A stretch of 64,000 nucleotides of DNA from Bacteroidales bacterium UBA4333 (GTDB lineage Bacteria > Bacteroidota > Bacteroidia > Bacteroidales > Paludibacteraceae): NCBI GenBank assembly GCA_002394335.1, contig DGTP01000014.1:84370-148369 (forward strand), given 5' to 3'. Positions 1 through 8,567 of the stretch are shown here, piece after piece. Positions within the stretch are counted from its first letter, which is position 1. The number at the start of each line of letters is the position of its first letter. Position numbers and translations under genes: made by a program. Below the pieces are notes generated by a model, which had not been told where the DNA came from, did no database searches, and saw only the letters and a list, made by a program, of their open reading frames with translations.

Positions 1-107
1 TGGGCAACTTCTCATAATGGGAATTATACACATCTTTTGGCATAGTTCTTTTTGTATATTATATAAGGAGATTACTCCGAAATGTATAACCCAAAACAAA
101 AAGAATT

Positions 108-911
108 ATGTTTGAATCTTTTGAGACCTTTCTCCAACAGGAGAACATGGCACACAACACCGTGCATGCTTACATCTATGCAGTGAGGGATTATTACGCC
201 CACCACAAAGAACTGAGCAAAAAGAACCTTCTGCTCTACAAAACATTCCTTATTGAGAACTACAAGCCCAAAACCGTCAATCTTCGTTTGCAAGCCCTTA
301 ACCGCTATTTAGAGTTCAGCGGCAAACCTAAATGGCGGCTCAAATCAGTCAAAGTACAACAACGCTCTTATCTTGAAAATGTCATCAGCAACGCCGATTA
401 TATTTTCCTCAAAAATGCTCTGCGCCAAGACGATAACATGGAATGGTATTTCGTGGTGCGGTTTCTTGCTGCTACCGGCGCACGCGTCAGCGAACTGGTG
501 CAGATCAAGGTGGAACACATCCACGCCGGTTATTTTGACATATATACCAAAGGCGGCAAGGTGCGTCGATTGTTCTTTCCTGCCAGACTGCGCAAGGAAA
601 CAACCGAATGGCTCACACAACTGCACCGCGCCACCGGTTATTTGTTCCTCAACCGCTTCGGTGAACGTATCACCACACGCGGCATTGCCCAACAGCTGAA
701 GAATTTCGCCGTGCGGTATGGACTCAATCCCAAAGTCATCTATCCGCACTCCTTCCGTCACCGCTTCGCCAAGAATTTCTTGGAGAAATATAATGATATA
801 GCATTATTGGCAGACCTCATGGGACATGAAAGCATAGAAACAACCCGTATCTATCTCCGCCGCACCGCCTCCGAACAGCAGCAGATAGTTGATAAGGTAA
901 TTACATGGTAA
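108..911 (+). CDS. Tyrosine recombinase (phage-integrase family)
   Basis: Site-specific DNA recombinase acting through a 3'-phosphotyrosine intermediate. An N-terminal SAM-like core-binding domain spans about residues 1-85 and the catalytic domain about 95-267. The catalytic set is visible: Arg126 in GARVSEL, a Lys at 148 or 151 in KGGK, His214 and Arg217 in PHSFRH, His240 in MGHES and the nucleophile Tyr249 in TRIYL. At 267 residues it is complete but shorter than XerC/XerD (about 300). The ATG at 108 opens the frame. No excisionase, relaxase or phage gene lies beside it in the window, so its target could be upstream of the window or the palindromic repeats at 1.1 kb (inference only). It could be a stray Xer-like enzyme, an inversion recombinase or an element remnant. 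Confidence 0.9.
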   Translation: MFESFETFLQQENMAHNTVHAYIYAVRDYYAHHKELSKKNLLLYKTFLIENYKPKTVNLRLQALNRYLEFSGKPKWRLKSVKVQQRSYLENVISNADYIFLKNALRQDDNMEWYFVVRFLAATGARVSELVQIKVEHIHAGYFDIYTKGGKVRRLFFPARLRKETTEWLTQLHRATGYLFLNRFGERITTRGIAQQLKNFAVRYGLNPKVIYPHSFRHRFAKNFLEKYNDIALLADLMGHESIETTRIYLRRTASEQQQIVDKVITW

Positions 912-1020
912 TTCCACCCACGCGCCGTTCTCATGAAGGGCGCGTTTTCTTTTTCCTTACGTGTCTGAACTTACGCGGATATAACCATAAATCATTTTTG
1001 CTACAAATATGCAAAAAAAA

Positions 1021-1051
1021 TTGCATATATCCAAATATTTTTGTACCTTTG
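1021..1051 (+). promoter_or_regulatory. Bacteroidota-type promoter reading into the hairpin array
   Basis: TTG at 1021-1023 and TACCTTTG at 1044-1051, separated by 20 nt, the spacing seen at nearly every promoter in this window. Start of transcription is expected near 1056-1058. On the opposite strand a -33-like TTTG (1035-1032) and a near-match -7 (CATATTTG, 1011-1004) sit at mirror positions. No convincing ORF follows on the plus strand. Confidence 0.65.
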
Positions 1052-1057
1052 CAACAG

Positions 1058-1240
1058 AAATGCATAAGAAAGGAATGATGGAGAGCGGCGCATCTGATGC
1101 GCCTGGAAGGGAAGAAATGGAATGGAAGGGGGAGCGGCGCATCTGATGCGCCTGGAAAAGAAGAAAGGGAACGAAGAAAGGGCTCGCGCAATGATGCGCG
1201 AGAATGCATGAAGAAAAGGCACAAATATGTGCGAGAAGGA
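1058..1240 (+). ncRNA. Candidate small RNA: four hairpins alternating with GA-rich linkers
   Basis: Downstream of the 1021-1051 promoter lie four perfect hairpin sequences: GGCGCATC-T-GATGCGCC at 1087-1103 and again at 1136-1152, CTCGCGCA-atga-TGCGCGAG at 1183-1202, and GCACA-aata-TGTGC at 1219-1232. Each is followed by a purine-only or nearly purine-only stretch rich in GGA and GAAG. The first two lie in a 26-bp direct repeat (1083-1108, 1132-1157; period 49). No long ORF is present. A non-coding RNA, a leader or a DNA-binding repeat array are all possible. No clear terminator was seen. Confidence 0.4.
1083..1157. repeat. Two 26-bp direct repeats with 17-bp palindromic cores
   Basis: Identical 26-bp copies at 1083-1108 and 1132-1157 (49-bp period), each containing the palindrome GGCGCATCTGATGCGCC. 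The similar but non-identical hairpin at 1183-1202 continues the series in degenerate form. Could be recombinase half-sites for the neighbouring integrase or RNA hairpins; the sequence does not decide. Confidence 0.8.
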
Positions 1241-1386
1241 AAAGGCGTAAAAAGCCAACCATAGATGATCTGAACAAAAGTCAGACTGGACAGAGACGTC
1301 CGTAATGCGAACGTGATGCGAACGGTTTTGACCGCCAATTCAATGCAAAGAGATCAAACCGGCATCCGGGGCGAAGGGATGAAAAC

Positions 1387-2508
1387 TCAGCGAAAGCGTT
1401 TCGCGGCTAATGCCATGAGTTGTTCGCTTTGGTGACGGCGGGAGAAGGTGGTGCGGTGGAGAGTGGGTTGGCGGGTATAGGACTGTTGGCACCAGAGGCG
1501 GTACTGCTCTATAATAAACGCACGGATCGCCTCCCTATCCGAAGTGGCTATTCCGGCATTGGTATAACGGATCAGCGCCGCCAGATCCCCTTCGTCCGAA
1601 GGCACACAAAGCACCGGTTTCTCACAGCCCAACGCCTCGTAGAACTTGGTAGTCAGCATTCCGTGTGTCTCTTTGCCGGAGAGCACCAGCATGATACCGC
1701 TGCGGCGGATAGCATCGCCCAATGCCGTGTGCGGCAAGGGGTCATGTGAGGGCGTGTGGAGCACAAGGCGTGCGTTGAAAGCCGGGTGTTGCGCCTTGAT
1801 GGCTGCGAGTTCTTCCTCTACGAGTCTGAGCCACGGCTTCTGCCAATCGAAGAGCGAACCGATATACGTAACGGTGAACTCTCCGGAAGGGATGTCCTCA
1901 GGGTAGAACTGCTGTTCGTCGAAGCCGTTATAGATGGTATGGACAGCTGGATTGAAGCGTTGCAAGAACGCCGTGTGCCACGGTGAGACGGTGGTCAGAC
2001 AATCGGCAGTCCGCAGCACACTGTTCCGCCGACGGATATGTACCGCCCGGTAGAGACGGCGGAACGGCATCGTCCACCATGTGCGATGCCGGTACTGGTA
2101 ACGGGAGTTGTCCACCTGTTCGTCCAGATCCCGTATATCGCAGATGAGCGGCAGTCCGTAGAAACCGGCTATCCTGCGTGCGGCACTCAGAGGGAAATCG
2201 GAGAACGTGGAGCAGAGTACCAGATCAAAGGATTGAGAGGCGAGTTCTTTTAGTGCTCTGCGCGCAAAAGCACGGTTGTGCCAATCGGTGAGTAGCGTCC
2301 AAGCCGTCTTCAACGCCCAGTCGGCAATGCCTCCCGAATACATGGGAATGGAGATGATGGGGTAGGAGTGCCTGAAATCGAGTGCCCGGTATTCTTCGGT
2401 GAGCCATGTGATATCGTGCCCTTGACGCGTGAGGTAGTCGCAAAAGTACCGTAGTCGCGGCAGATAGCCGGGAGCGGCAGGCGGATCGGATATGAGGAGA
2501 ATACGCAT
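1387..2508 (-). CDS. Glycosyltransferase, GT-B fold (GT4-like)
   Basis: Predicted cytoplasmic enzyme transferring a sugar from a nucleotide-sugar donor, 373 residues. The N-terminal acceptor domain begins MRILLISDPPAAPGYLPRLR, typical of GT4-like proteins. The second Rossmann domain starts near residue 212 (TVTYIGSLFDW). The donor-binding segment near the C-terminus, KFYEALGCEKPVL, corresponds to the usual E-x7-E region, although the first acidic residue is not obvious. Its ATG overlaps the stop of the upstream deacetylase-like gene by one base (TGATG), indicating translational coupling. It ends the nine-gene minus-strand run that also holds the WecA-type and WbpM-type enzymes, so a role in surface polysaccharide synthesis is likely. 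Donor and acceptor cannot be read from sequence. Confidence 0.85.
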   Translation of the reverse strand: MRILLISDPPAAPGYLPRLRYFCDYLTRQGHDITWLTEEYRALDFRHSYPIISIPMYSGGIADWALKTAWTLLTDWHNRAFARRALKELASQSFDLVLCSTFSDFPLSAARRIAGFYGLPLICDIRDLDEQVDNSRYQYRHRTWWTMPFRRLYRAVHIRRRNSVLRTADCLTTVSPWHTAFLQRFNPAVHTIYNGFDEQQFYPEDIPSGEFTVTYIGSLFDWQKPWLRLVEEELAAIKAQHPAFNARLVLHTPSHDPLPHTALGDAIRRSGIMLVLSGKETHGMLTTKFYEALGCEKPVLCVPSDEGDLAALIRYTNAGIATSDREAIRAFIIEQYRLWCQQSYTRQPTLHRTTFSRRHQSEQLMALAAKRFR

Positions 2509-3722
2509 CAGATGAGTTTTAGGATTTTGGGGTATAATGAGTGGTGATAGCTGTCCGGCGTCAAGTTGCTGTTATGCCAGAGGAGGTTGAGTTCGCCATG
2601 GTGCATCCGCACCTTGTCGATGATCTGCTGGCAGAGGTAGTAAGCCTCGTCTTCGGAGAGGTGCATATACTTGCCGGCAGAGAGGGTGGTGTCCATGATC
2701 ATCAGGGGATGCAGGCGCAGCGGCGTGAGGGTCATCTGTTCGGGGTCGATCCATCGCACGGCACGTGTGGTCTGCAGCCGGAATCCGGCTCTGTCGGCAA
2801 AGCCCACCGAGAAATCGTCGGTATATCCCAGCCGGACGAGAGCGCGCATCTTACGAAGCGAACACCTCAGGTAATGGAACCGCTGGAACACCACCGGGTT
2901 CTCCACGGAGCGGTCAAGAGTGATCTGCTGTATGTTGTCGTAGTAACTGTTATGGATGCCGGTGAAAGCGCCTTGGTCGAGCAGCCATCGGTTGAGACGC
3001 TTGTAGTCGCGTCCTGCGAGGTTATACTGCGGATAGTCGAATCCGGCACCACGTGTCATCTTGACGAAATAGACAGGCTGTGCCTCGCTGACCTGCTTGT
3101 CCTGCTCCATGAGCCACGGAAAGGTATAGTCGGGGTCGTTATGAATATCCCTCCAAGACGCCAAGACCTGCTGCCACTCGCCTCTCCGGATACCGCCGAG
3201 TGTTCCTCTCAGGGAGCGGTAGCGGGTAAGCGAATCGATGTCGTGGGTGAGGTAGATATGGTCGTATCCGGGCAGCGGCATAGGTTCGTTGAGACACTTG
3301 AGAACCAACCTTGCGTACTCGTCGATGAGCGGCAAAAGGAGGTTGCTTCCCCTTCCCAAGACGGAATAGCGCGCCAGAAAACGCCCGTGTTCATCCCGTT
3401 GGGTGTTGATCACCTCCTCCGCCCGCGAGAGGAAGAAGAAGGCGTTATAGACAATATCGGTGTGGATAATATACTTGTGCTTGAAGGGATTGGAAACCAC
3501 GGGTTTGGCGAGGTCCGGCAGCACGATGTCTTTTCCCAGATGCCCGGATGGGAGGATGAGCACATCGTAGCGGTCGAGCAACTGCTGGTCGGCGGAGTAA
3601 GCCACACGCATTGCCGCCTGCTCGCGCTCGTAGCAGAGGAAAGAGAGGATGTACGAAACGATCTCTTGGATGTTACCGTCTCCGGAGGCGATCCTGTCAT
3701 TCGCTAAGGATTTCCCATTCAT
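2508..3722 (-). CDS. Polysaccharide deacetylase-like protein
   Basis: Contains the metal-binding motif THDID (near residue 161 from the start chosen here) typical of NodB-type carbohydrate esterases, and later His-containing segments (RLHPLMIMDTTL, HHGELNLLWHNS) where such enzymes carry their second catalytic motifs. It resembles the long Bacteroidota proteins annotated as polysaccharide deacetylases, which carry an extra N-terminal region. The frame is open to 3800, but that start would overlap the upstream ABC-F gene by about 100 nt. The ATG at 3722 gives 404 residues and a 26-nt overlap. The perfectly placed ATG at 3700 (ATGA with the ABC-F stop) is in another frame. Role inferred: trimming N-acetyl groups from a cell-surface glycan. 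No signal peptide is visible, so cytoplasmic action on a precursor is possible. Confidence 0.7.
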   Translation of the reverse strand: MNGKSLANDRIASGDGNIQEIVSYILSFLCYEREQAAMRVAYSADQQLLDRYDVLILPSGHLGKDIVLPDLAKPVVSNPFKHKYIIHTDIVYNAFFFLSRAEEVINTQRDEHGRFLARYSVLGRGSNLLLPLIDEYARLVLKCLNEPMPLPGYDHIYLTHDIDSLTRYRSLRGTLGGIRRGEWQQVLASWRDIHNDPDYTFPWLMEQDKQVSEAQPVYFVKMTRGAGFDYPQYNLAGRDYKRLNRWLLDQGAFTGIHNSYYDNIQQITLDRSVENPVVFQRFHYLRCSLRKMRALVRLGYTDDFSVGFADRAGFRLQTTRAVRWIDPEQMTLTPLRLHPLMIMDTTLSAGKYMHLSEDEAYYLCQQIIDKVRMHHGELNLLWHNSNLTPDSYHHSLYPKILKLI

Positions 3723-5538
3723 AAAGCTTCTGTTCGATTTGGTGTTTGACGGATTCGTACCGTTGGAAGAGTTCCTGCGTCTGGTTGTCCGGCGAAGCAA
3801 GGAGTTGTTCTATCTCCGCCTGCTGTGCTTCGAGCGCGGCTATCTCTTCTTCGGTCTTGGCAATCTGTTTCTCTTTCTTGCGGCGTTCGGCAGCCGCGGC
3901 TTTCTGTGCGGCGTAGTCGAGTTTGGCAGAGGACGGCTCAACGTCGGCTTGACGTCGGCTTTGACCGTCGTTCGACCGTCGTTCGACCGTCGTGATTGAG
4001 TCGATAGAGGACGGTGTTTTGCGGTTCAGTTCACCGAGGTCGGACAGTTTCTTTTTTTGCAGGAAGTCATAGATGCCTCCGAGGTGTTCTTTCACCCTGC
4101 CTCCGCCGAACTCATAGACCTTGTCCACCAAGCCGTCAAGGAAATCGCGGTCGTGTGAGACACAGATGACCGTGCCGTTGAAGTCTTTTAGCGCCGCTTT
4201 GAGCACATCCTTGGAAGGGATGTCCAAGTGGTTGGTCGGCTCGTCGAGGATAAGGAGGTTACAGGGTTCCAGCAGCAGGCGTATCATCGCCAAGCGGCTT
4301 CGCTCTCCGCCGGACAGCACTTTGACTTTCTTCTCCGATTCTTCACCGCCGAACATGAAAGCCCCCAAAATATCCCGAATCTTGGTTCGGATGTCTCCCA
4401 TCGCCACGTAGTCGATCGTCTCGAAAACGGTGAGGTTTTCATCCAGCAGTGCAGCCTGGTTCTGCGCAAAATAGCCGATCTTGACATTATGTCCGATCTT
4501 GAGCGTGCCGAGATAGTCAAGCTGTCCCATGATACATTTGACCATGGTTGTTTTGCCTTCGCCGTTCTTGCCGACAAACGCCACTTTCTCGCCCCGCGCA
4601 ATCGTGAAGGTGACATCATGGAAGACATTATGTTCTCCGAAGTCCTTGCGAAGATCTTCGACGATCAGCGGGTAGTCGCCACTTCGTGGTGCAGGTGGGA
4701 AGCGCAGATTGAGTTTTGCGGTGTCCTCCATGTCCACCTCCAGCCGCTCCAGCTTGTCCAGCTGTTTGATACGGCTCTGCACCTGCACGGCTTTGGTAGC
4801 TTTGTACCTGAAGCGCTCGATGAAGGCTTCGGTCTCCAGGATCATCTTCTGCTGGTTGAGATAGGCGCGTACCTGTTGTTCATGGCGTTCCTGACGGAGA
4901 GCGACAAACTGCGAATAGGGTACATTATAGTCGTAGATCCGTCCGAGTGTGATCTCGATGGTGCGTGTAGTGGCGTGGTCGAGGAAAGCGCGGTCGTGGC
5001 TTACGAGCAGCACGGCAGAGGGACTGCTTTTGAGAAAATCCTCCAGCCACTGGATAGACTCGATGTCAAGGTGGTTGGTAGGCTCGTCCAGCATGAGCAG
5101 ATCGGGGTGCTGCAAGAGAATCTTAGCCAACTCGATACGCATTCTCCAGCCTCCGGAGAACTCCGATACGGGACGGTCGAAATCGCGTCGCTCAAAGCCC
5201 AAGCCGATGATGGTACGGTCCATCTCGGCAATGAAAGAGGCTTCGCTTGATATAGGGGCGCTTTGCTGCCGGAAGACAGACATGACGTCTTCGCGGAGAG
5301 TGAGACCGTCCTGATGCAGCATCACCTGCGGAAGATAGCCTATAGTCATTCCCGACTCTTTGGAGATGCGTCCGGCAGTAGGCTCGTACTCGCCGGCGAT
5401 AAGGCGCAACAGCGTGGATTTGCCCACGCCGTTCTTACCAACCAGAGCAATCCGCTCCCTGCGGTTGATCAGAAAAGATATATCGTCCAGAATAGGGCGT
5501 GAGGCAAACTCTATGGACAGGTGTTCGATGCTCAGCAT
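3697..5538 (-). CDS. ABC-F family ATPase (ribosome-associated type)
   Basis: Soluble protein with two ABC cassettes and no membrane domain, 613 residues. Cassette 1 has Walker A GKNGVGKST at residues 34-42, signature FSGGWRMR and Walker B with LDEPTNHLD. Cassette 2 has GKNGEGKTT near 339, signature LSGGERSRL and a second LDEPTNHLD. A charged linker joins them (YLNQQKMILETEAFIERFRYKATKA in pieces), and the last ~70 residues form a Lys/Glu-rich coiled coil as in Uup/YdiF-type members. ABC-F proteins act at the ribosomal E site or in antibiotic protection; this looks like the housekeeping class rather than a known resistance subgroup. It lies 3 nt downstream of the WecA-type gene in the same run. 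Confidence 0.92.
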   Translation of the reverse strand: MLSIEHLSIEFASRPILDDISFLINRRERIALVGKNGVGKSTLLRLIAGEYEPTAGRISKESGMTIGYLPQVMLHQDGLTLREDVMSVFRQQSAPISSEASFIAEMDRTIIGLGFERRDFDRPVSEFSGGWRMRIELAKILLQHPDLLMLDEPTNHLDIESIQWLEDFLKSSPSAVLLVSHDRAFLDHATTRTIEITLGRIYDYNVPYSQFVALRQERHEQQVRAYLNQQKMILETEAFIERFRYKATKAVQVQSRIKQLDKLERLEVDMEDTAKLNLRFPPAPRSGDYPLIVEDLRKDFGEHNVFHDVTFTIARGEKVAFVGKNGEGKTTMVKCIMGQLDYLGTLKIGHNVKIGYFAQNQAALLDENLTVFETIDYVAMGDIRTKIRDILGAFMFGGEESEKKVKVLSGGERSRLAMIRLLLEPCNLLILDEPTNHLDIPSKDVLKAALKDFNGTVICVSHDRDFLDGLVDKVYEFGGGRVKEHLGGIYDFLQKKKLSDLGELNRKTPSSIDSITTVERRSNDGQSRRQADVEPSSAKLDYAAQKAAAAERRKKEKQIAKTEEEIAALEAQQAEIEQLLASPDNQTQELFQRYESVKHQIEQKLYEWEILSE

Positions 5539-5541
5539 AGG

Positions 5542-6615
5542 TCAGGATTTTTGGGCGTTCTTGCGGTCTATGATACGCCATAGAATGACTGTAAGGACAG
5601 TGGCTATCGCAAAATCAACAAAAGTCAGCAGCCACATGTTCCAGTTTCTGCCAAGGATAGCCAAAGCCATAAACCAGAGGGAGACGAAGATCAGTATTCC
5701 GGTGGTCTGAATATGGTTAAGTCCTGTGCGGAGAAGCAAGTGGTGGATATGGTTGCGGTCAGGCAGGAACGGCGACTTATGGTGTTTGATACGTGTGAAG
5801 CTGACACGGATGGTATCGAAGATAGGAACGGTCATCAGGCACAGCGCCACCGCCGGAGCCGCCGACATATGCAGGGTATCAGGAACAGTGTGATAGGCGT
5901 TGATCTCGCAGAAATGGAACACAAAAGCACTCAGCACGTAGCCCAAAAGCAACGATCCCGAATCGCCCATGAAAATCTTCTGCGACCTGCCAAAGACATT
6001 GAAGCAGAAATAGACAGCCAGACTGCCGATGAGGCTGACAGCCATGATCGCCCATGGTGTCTCGCCGGCAAGCGAGAAATAGATGGCGAAAAAGAGACAG
6101 TATAACATTCCCAATCCGGATGCCAAGCCGTCAATGCCGTCAATGAGGTTGATAGCATTGGTCACCGCAACCAGCACAAGGAAAGAGAGCAGATAAGACG
6201 GCAGAATACCGATCTGCTCAATGCCCAACAGCCCGTGTAGATGGGTGATCCGCAGGTCTGCAAACCCAATCATGGCTATGCCTGCAAGCACTTCGCCCAA
6301 GAGTTTGGCAAGCGGCGAGAGCACCAGCACATCGTCCACCAGACCGACGATAACAATCGTCAGCACGCCGATCATGAAGAACTGGCTCTGCTGGAGGGTA
6401 TCGTACTCGAAGACCATGTAGGTGAACAGAAAACTGATACAGATGTCTATTCCGCCGATATTGGGAATACTGCCTACATGGCACATCCGCTTATTGGGGC
6501 GTACGACAAAATCCTTCTTCTTGGCAATGCGGATGACAAGCGGCATCAACACCAATCCCAACAGAAAGGAGAGAAAACCGATAATATAGGTATGGTCTAA
6601 AATAAACGATAACAT
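5542..6615 (-). CDS. Undecaprenyl-phosphate sugar-1-phosphate transferase (WecA/MraY family)
   Basis: Polytopic inner-membrane enzyme (about ten hydrophobic segments, 357 residues) that starts lipid-linked glycan synthesis by moving a HexNAc-1-phosphate from a UDP-sugar to undecaprenyl phosphate. Family motifs are visible: the Asp pair region in VGLVDDVLVL, NAINLIDGIDGLASG, FMGDSGSLLLG and the cytoplasmic His motif DRNHIHHLLL. The last one favours the WecA/TagO side over MraY. Its start overlaps the stop of the WbpM-type dehydratase gene by one base. The combination dehydratase, transferase, deacetylase-like protein and glycosyltransferase suggests assembly of an O-antigen, capsule or glycoprotein glycan. 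The exact sugar is not readable. Confidence 0.9.
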   Translation of the reverse strand: MLSFILDHTYIIGFLSFLLGLVLMPLVIRIAKKKDFVVRPNKRMCHVGSIPNIGGIDICISFLFTYMVFEYDTLQQSQFFMIGVLTIVIVGLVDDVLVLSPLAKLLGEVLAGIAMIGFADLRITHLHGLLGIEQIGILPSYLLSFLVLVAVTNAINLIDGIDGLASGLGMLYCLFFAIYFSLAGETPWAIMAVSLIGSLAVYFCFNVFGRSQKIFMGDSGSLLLGYVLSAFVFHFCEINAYHTVPDTLHMSAAPAVALCLMTVPIFDTIRVSFTRIKHHKSPFLPDRNHIHHLLLRTGLNHIQTTGILIFVSLWFMALAILGRNWNMWLLTFVDFAIATVLTVILWRIIDRKNAQKS

Positions 6616-8567
6616 TATTGATCCAATTGTTCGTAAATAGAGTTGTTACTAATATATTCGGGTACAATCTGCTTCATGAGTTGTACGGTGAGGAAAGGCT
6701 TGTTGGCATGTGCGAGGGAAATGAGTTGGTCAATGAGGAGCGAAACTTGGTCGTAGTCTTCCTCGCGAACCCTTGCCACCATGATTTTCTCGTTTTGGGT
6801 AGGGATGGTCGTCTCCTTCTGGTTGAGCAGTTCCTCATATAGTTTCTCACCCGGACGCAGTCCCGTGAAGACGATAGGAATATCTTTTCCGGGGATATAT
6901 CCTGCGAGTCGGATCATGTTCTTCGCCAGATCCAGAATCTTGACAGGTCGTCCCATGTCGAAGACAAAGATTTCGCCACCTTCGCCCAACGTGGATGCTT
7001 CGAGCACAAGGCAGCAGGCTTCCGGAATGGTCATGAAATAGCGGATGATATCGGGATGAGTGACCGTAACGGGTCCTTTGGCGGCTATCTGTTTTTTGAA
7101 ATAGGGTATGACCGATCCGTTTGATCCGAGGACATTACCAAAGCGTGTGGTGATGAACTTGGTGCAGGAAGGGTCGGAGTGGTGCAGTTTGTTGAAGAGT
7201 GACTGCACGTAGATCTCAGCAATGCGTTTGCTGGCGCCCATGATATTGGTAGGATTGACCGCTTTGTCTGTAGAGATCATAAGGAATCGTTCTACATGAT
7301 ACTTGACCGCCGTGTCCGCCATGTTCTTGGTACCGAGTACATTAGCCATGATGGCTTCGTTAGGGTAGTCCTCCATGAGAGGTACATGCTTATATGCCGC
7401 CGCGTGATAGACCACATCCGGTCGGAACTCAGAGAATATCTGTTCAAGGCGCTCTTTGTTCCGGATATCGGCGATGACGGGAATGAACCGCGCGTCGGGG
7501 AAGAGATGACGCAGATCCAGCGTCAGGTCATGGAGCGGCGATTCGGCGAGTTCGATCAGGATAGTAGCCTTCGGGCGGAACTTCTGTACCTGACGTACTA
7601 TCTCCGACCCGATGCTTCCTGCTGCACCGGAGATGAGCACCACTTTGTCGCGTAGGATTTTATCGACATTATCGGTATTGATATTGATGGTAGGGCGCTC
7701 AAGGAGGTCTTCGATCTTGATGGACTCGATGCGTCCGATATTCTGTTTGCCGGAAGAATCCTCGGACTCAAGTTCGGTGAACTGCGGGGTAGTGAGGATA
7801 CGGATGCCGTGATCAATGAATATCTGCAGATCCTGATCCGGTTTGATCTCGCGCATCTTGGTAGGCGAGATGATGATGTCATGGACATTGTGGGTCTTCA
7901 TCCAGATAAAGAGTTTGTCGCTGAGTCTGAAGACAGGCATGCCCATGATGTCGTGGCGCTCCGGTTTATCGGAGCTTTCAATGAATCCGGCAGGGCGGAA
8001 TGGCGTGTTATCGGACGAACGGAGCATTTTGGCAATGGCGATACCAGCCGCTTTGGTCCCGTAGATCATCACCCGTTTGCTACCGGCAGACTGCTGGTAG
8101 ATCATTTCGTACAGGGTCTTGACACCCACCCGCAGGCAGAACAGGAAGACAAAGGCAATAGGCATATAAATACCGATGACGGTGTTGAGCAGCAGTTGCC
8201 GTGAAGTGAACCGATGATAGGTGAGATTGAAAAGTATTAGTATCATTCCGCATCCGAAGACGGCAATAAAGGACTTGATAGTGTCTATAAACGTGGAATA
8301 GCGGAGGATTCCCGAATAGGTGTGGAAAAGCCAGAAACAGCCTATCTGTACCGACAGGAGGATCAGATACTGCTGCCAAGCCGGTAACACTCCGCCGGGT
8401 TGGAAGCGGTAGGAGAACGCACCTTCGCCGAGCCATAGGCTTGTCCAGTAAGCAACGGATATGAGCACAATATCTATCAGAAGGACTCCCCATCTGGGCA
8501 GATAGGTAGAGTCTGGGATGTGCGAGAAGATATCCGACGAGGCTAATTCGTTTCGTTTGTTGATCAT
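6615..8567 (-). CDS. Membrane NDP-sugar 4,6-dehydratase/epimerase (WbpM/PglF/CapD type)
   Basis: 650 residues: four N-terminal transmembrane segments within about residues 25-140, a central CoA-binding-like domain, then an extended SDR domain. The NAD-binding glycine motif is GAAGSIGSE near residue 316. The active-site segment STDKAVNPTNIMGASKR carries Met where small SDR enzymes have Tyr, which is characteristic of large WbpM/PglF-type UDP-GlcNAc 4,6-dehydratases. The reaction would yield a 4-keto-6-deoxy sugar, the entry to QuiNAc, FucNAc or bacillosamine-like sugars. The gene overlaps uvrA by four bases upstream and the WecA-type transferase by one base downstream, so the two sugar enzymes are probably coexpressed. 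Confidence 0.9.
   Translation of the reverse strand: MINKRNELASSDIFSHIPDSTYLPRWGVLLIDIVLISVAYWTSLWLGEGAFSYRFQPGGVLPAWQQYLILLSVQIGCFWLFHTYSGILRYSTFIDTIKSFIAVFGCGMILILFNLTYHRFTSRQLLLNTVIGIYMPIAFVFLFCLRVGVKTLYEMIYQQSAGSKRVMIYGTKAAGIAIAKMLRSSDNTPFRPAGFIESSDKPERHDIMGMPVFRLSDKLFIWMKTHNVHDIIISPTKMREIKPDQDLQIFIDHGIRILTTPQFTELESEDSSGKQNIGRIESIKIEDLLERPTININTDNVDKILRDKVVLISGAAGSIGSEIVRQVQKFRPKATILIELAESPLHDLTLDLRHLFPDARFIPVIADIRNKERLEQIFSEFRPDVVYHAAAYKHVPLMEDYPNEAIMANVLGTKNMADTAVKYHVERFLMISTDKAVNPTNIMGASKRIAEIYVQSLFNKLHHSDPSCTKFITTRFGNVLGSNGSVIPYFKKQIAAKGPVTVTHPDIIRYFMTIPEACCLVLEASTLGEGGEIFVFDMGRPVKILDLAKNMIRLAGYIPGKDIPIVFTGLRPGEKLYEELLNQKETTIPTQNEKIMVARVREEDYDQVSLLIDQLISLAHANKPFLTVQLMKQIVPEYISNNSIYEQLDQ

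Larger units (their letters stand above)
912..1386. other. 475-bp gene-free stretch
   Basis: Between the integrase stop and the end of the convergent glycosyltransferase gene. It holds the promoter at 1021-1051 and the hairpin array at 1083-1232. From about 1240 to 1386 nothing recognisable was seen apart from short weak inverted repeats such as GGAC(N6)GTCC near 1279. Confidence 0.7.

Noticed and set aside
1060..1146. 28-codon ORF starting 8 nt after the promoter at 1021-1051
   Set aside because: It reads through the palindromic repeats and purine tracts; composition looks like translated repeat and nothing supports a peptide.
2541..3707. Long plus-strand ORF of 388 codons
   Set aside because: Antisense shadow of the deacetylase-like gene; the minus frame has motifs and operon context, the plus frame none.
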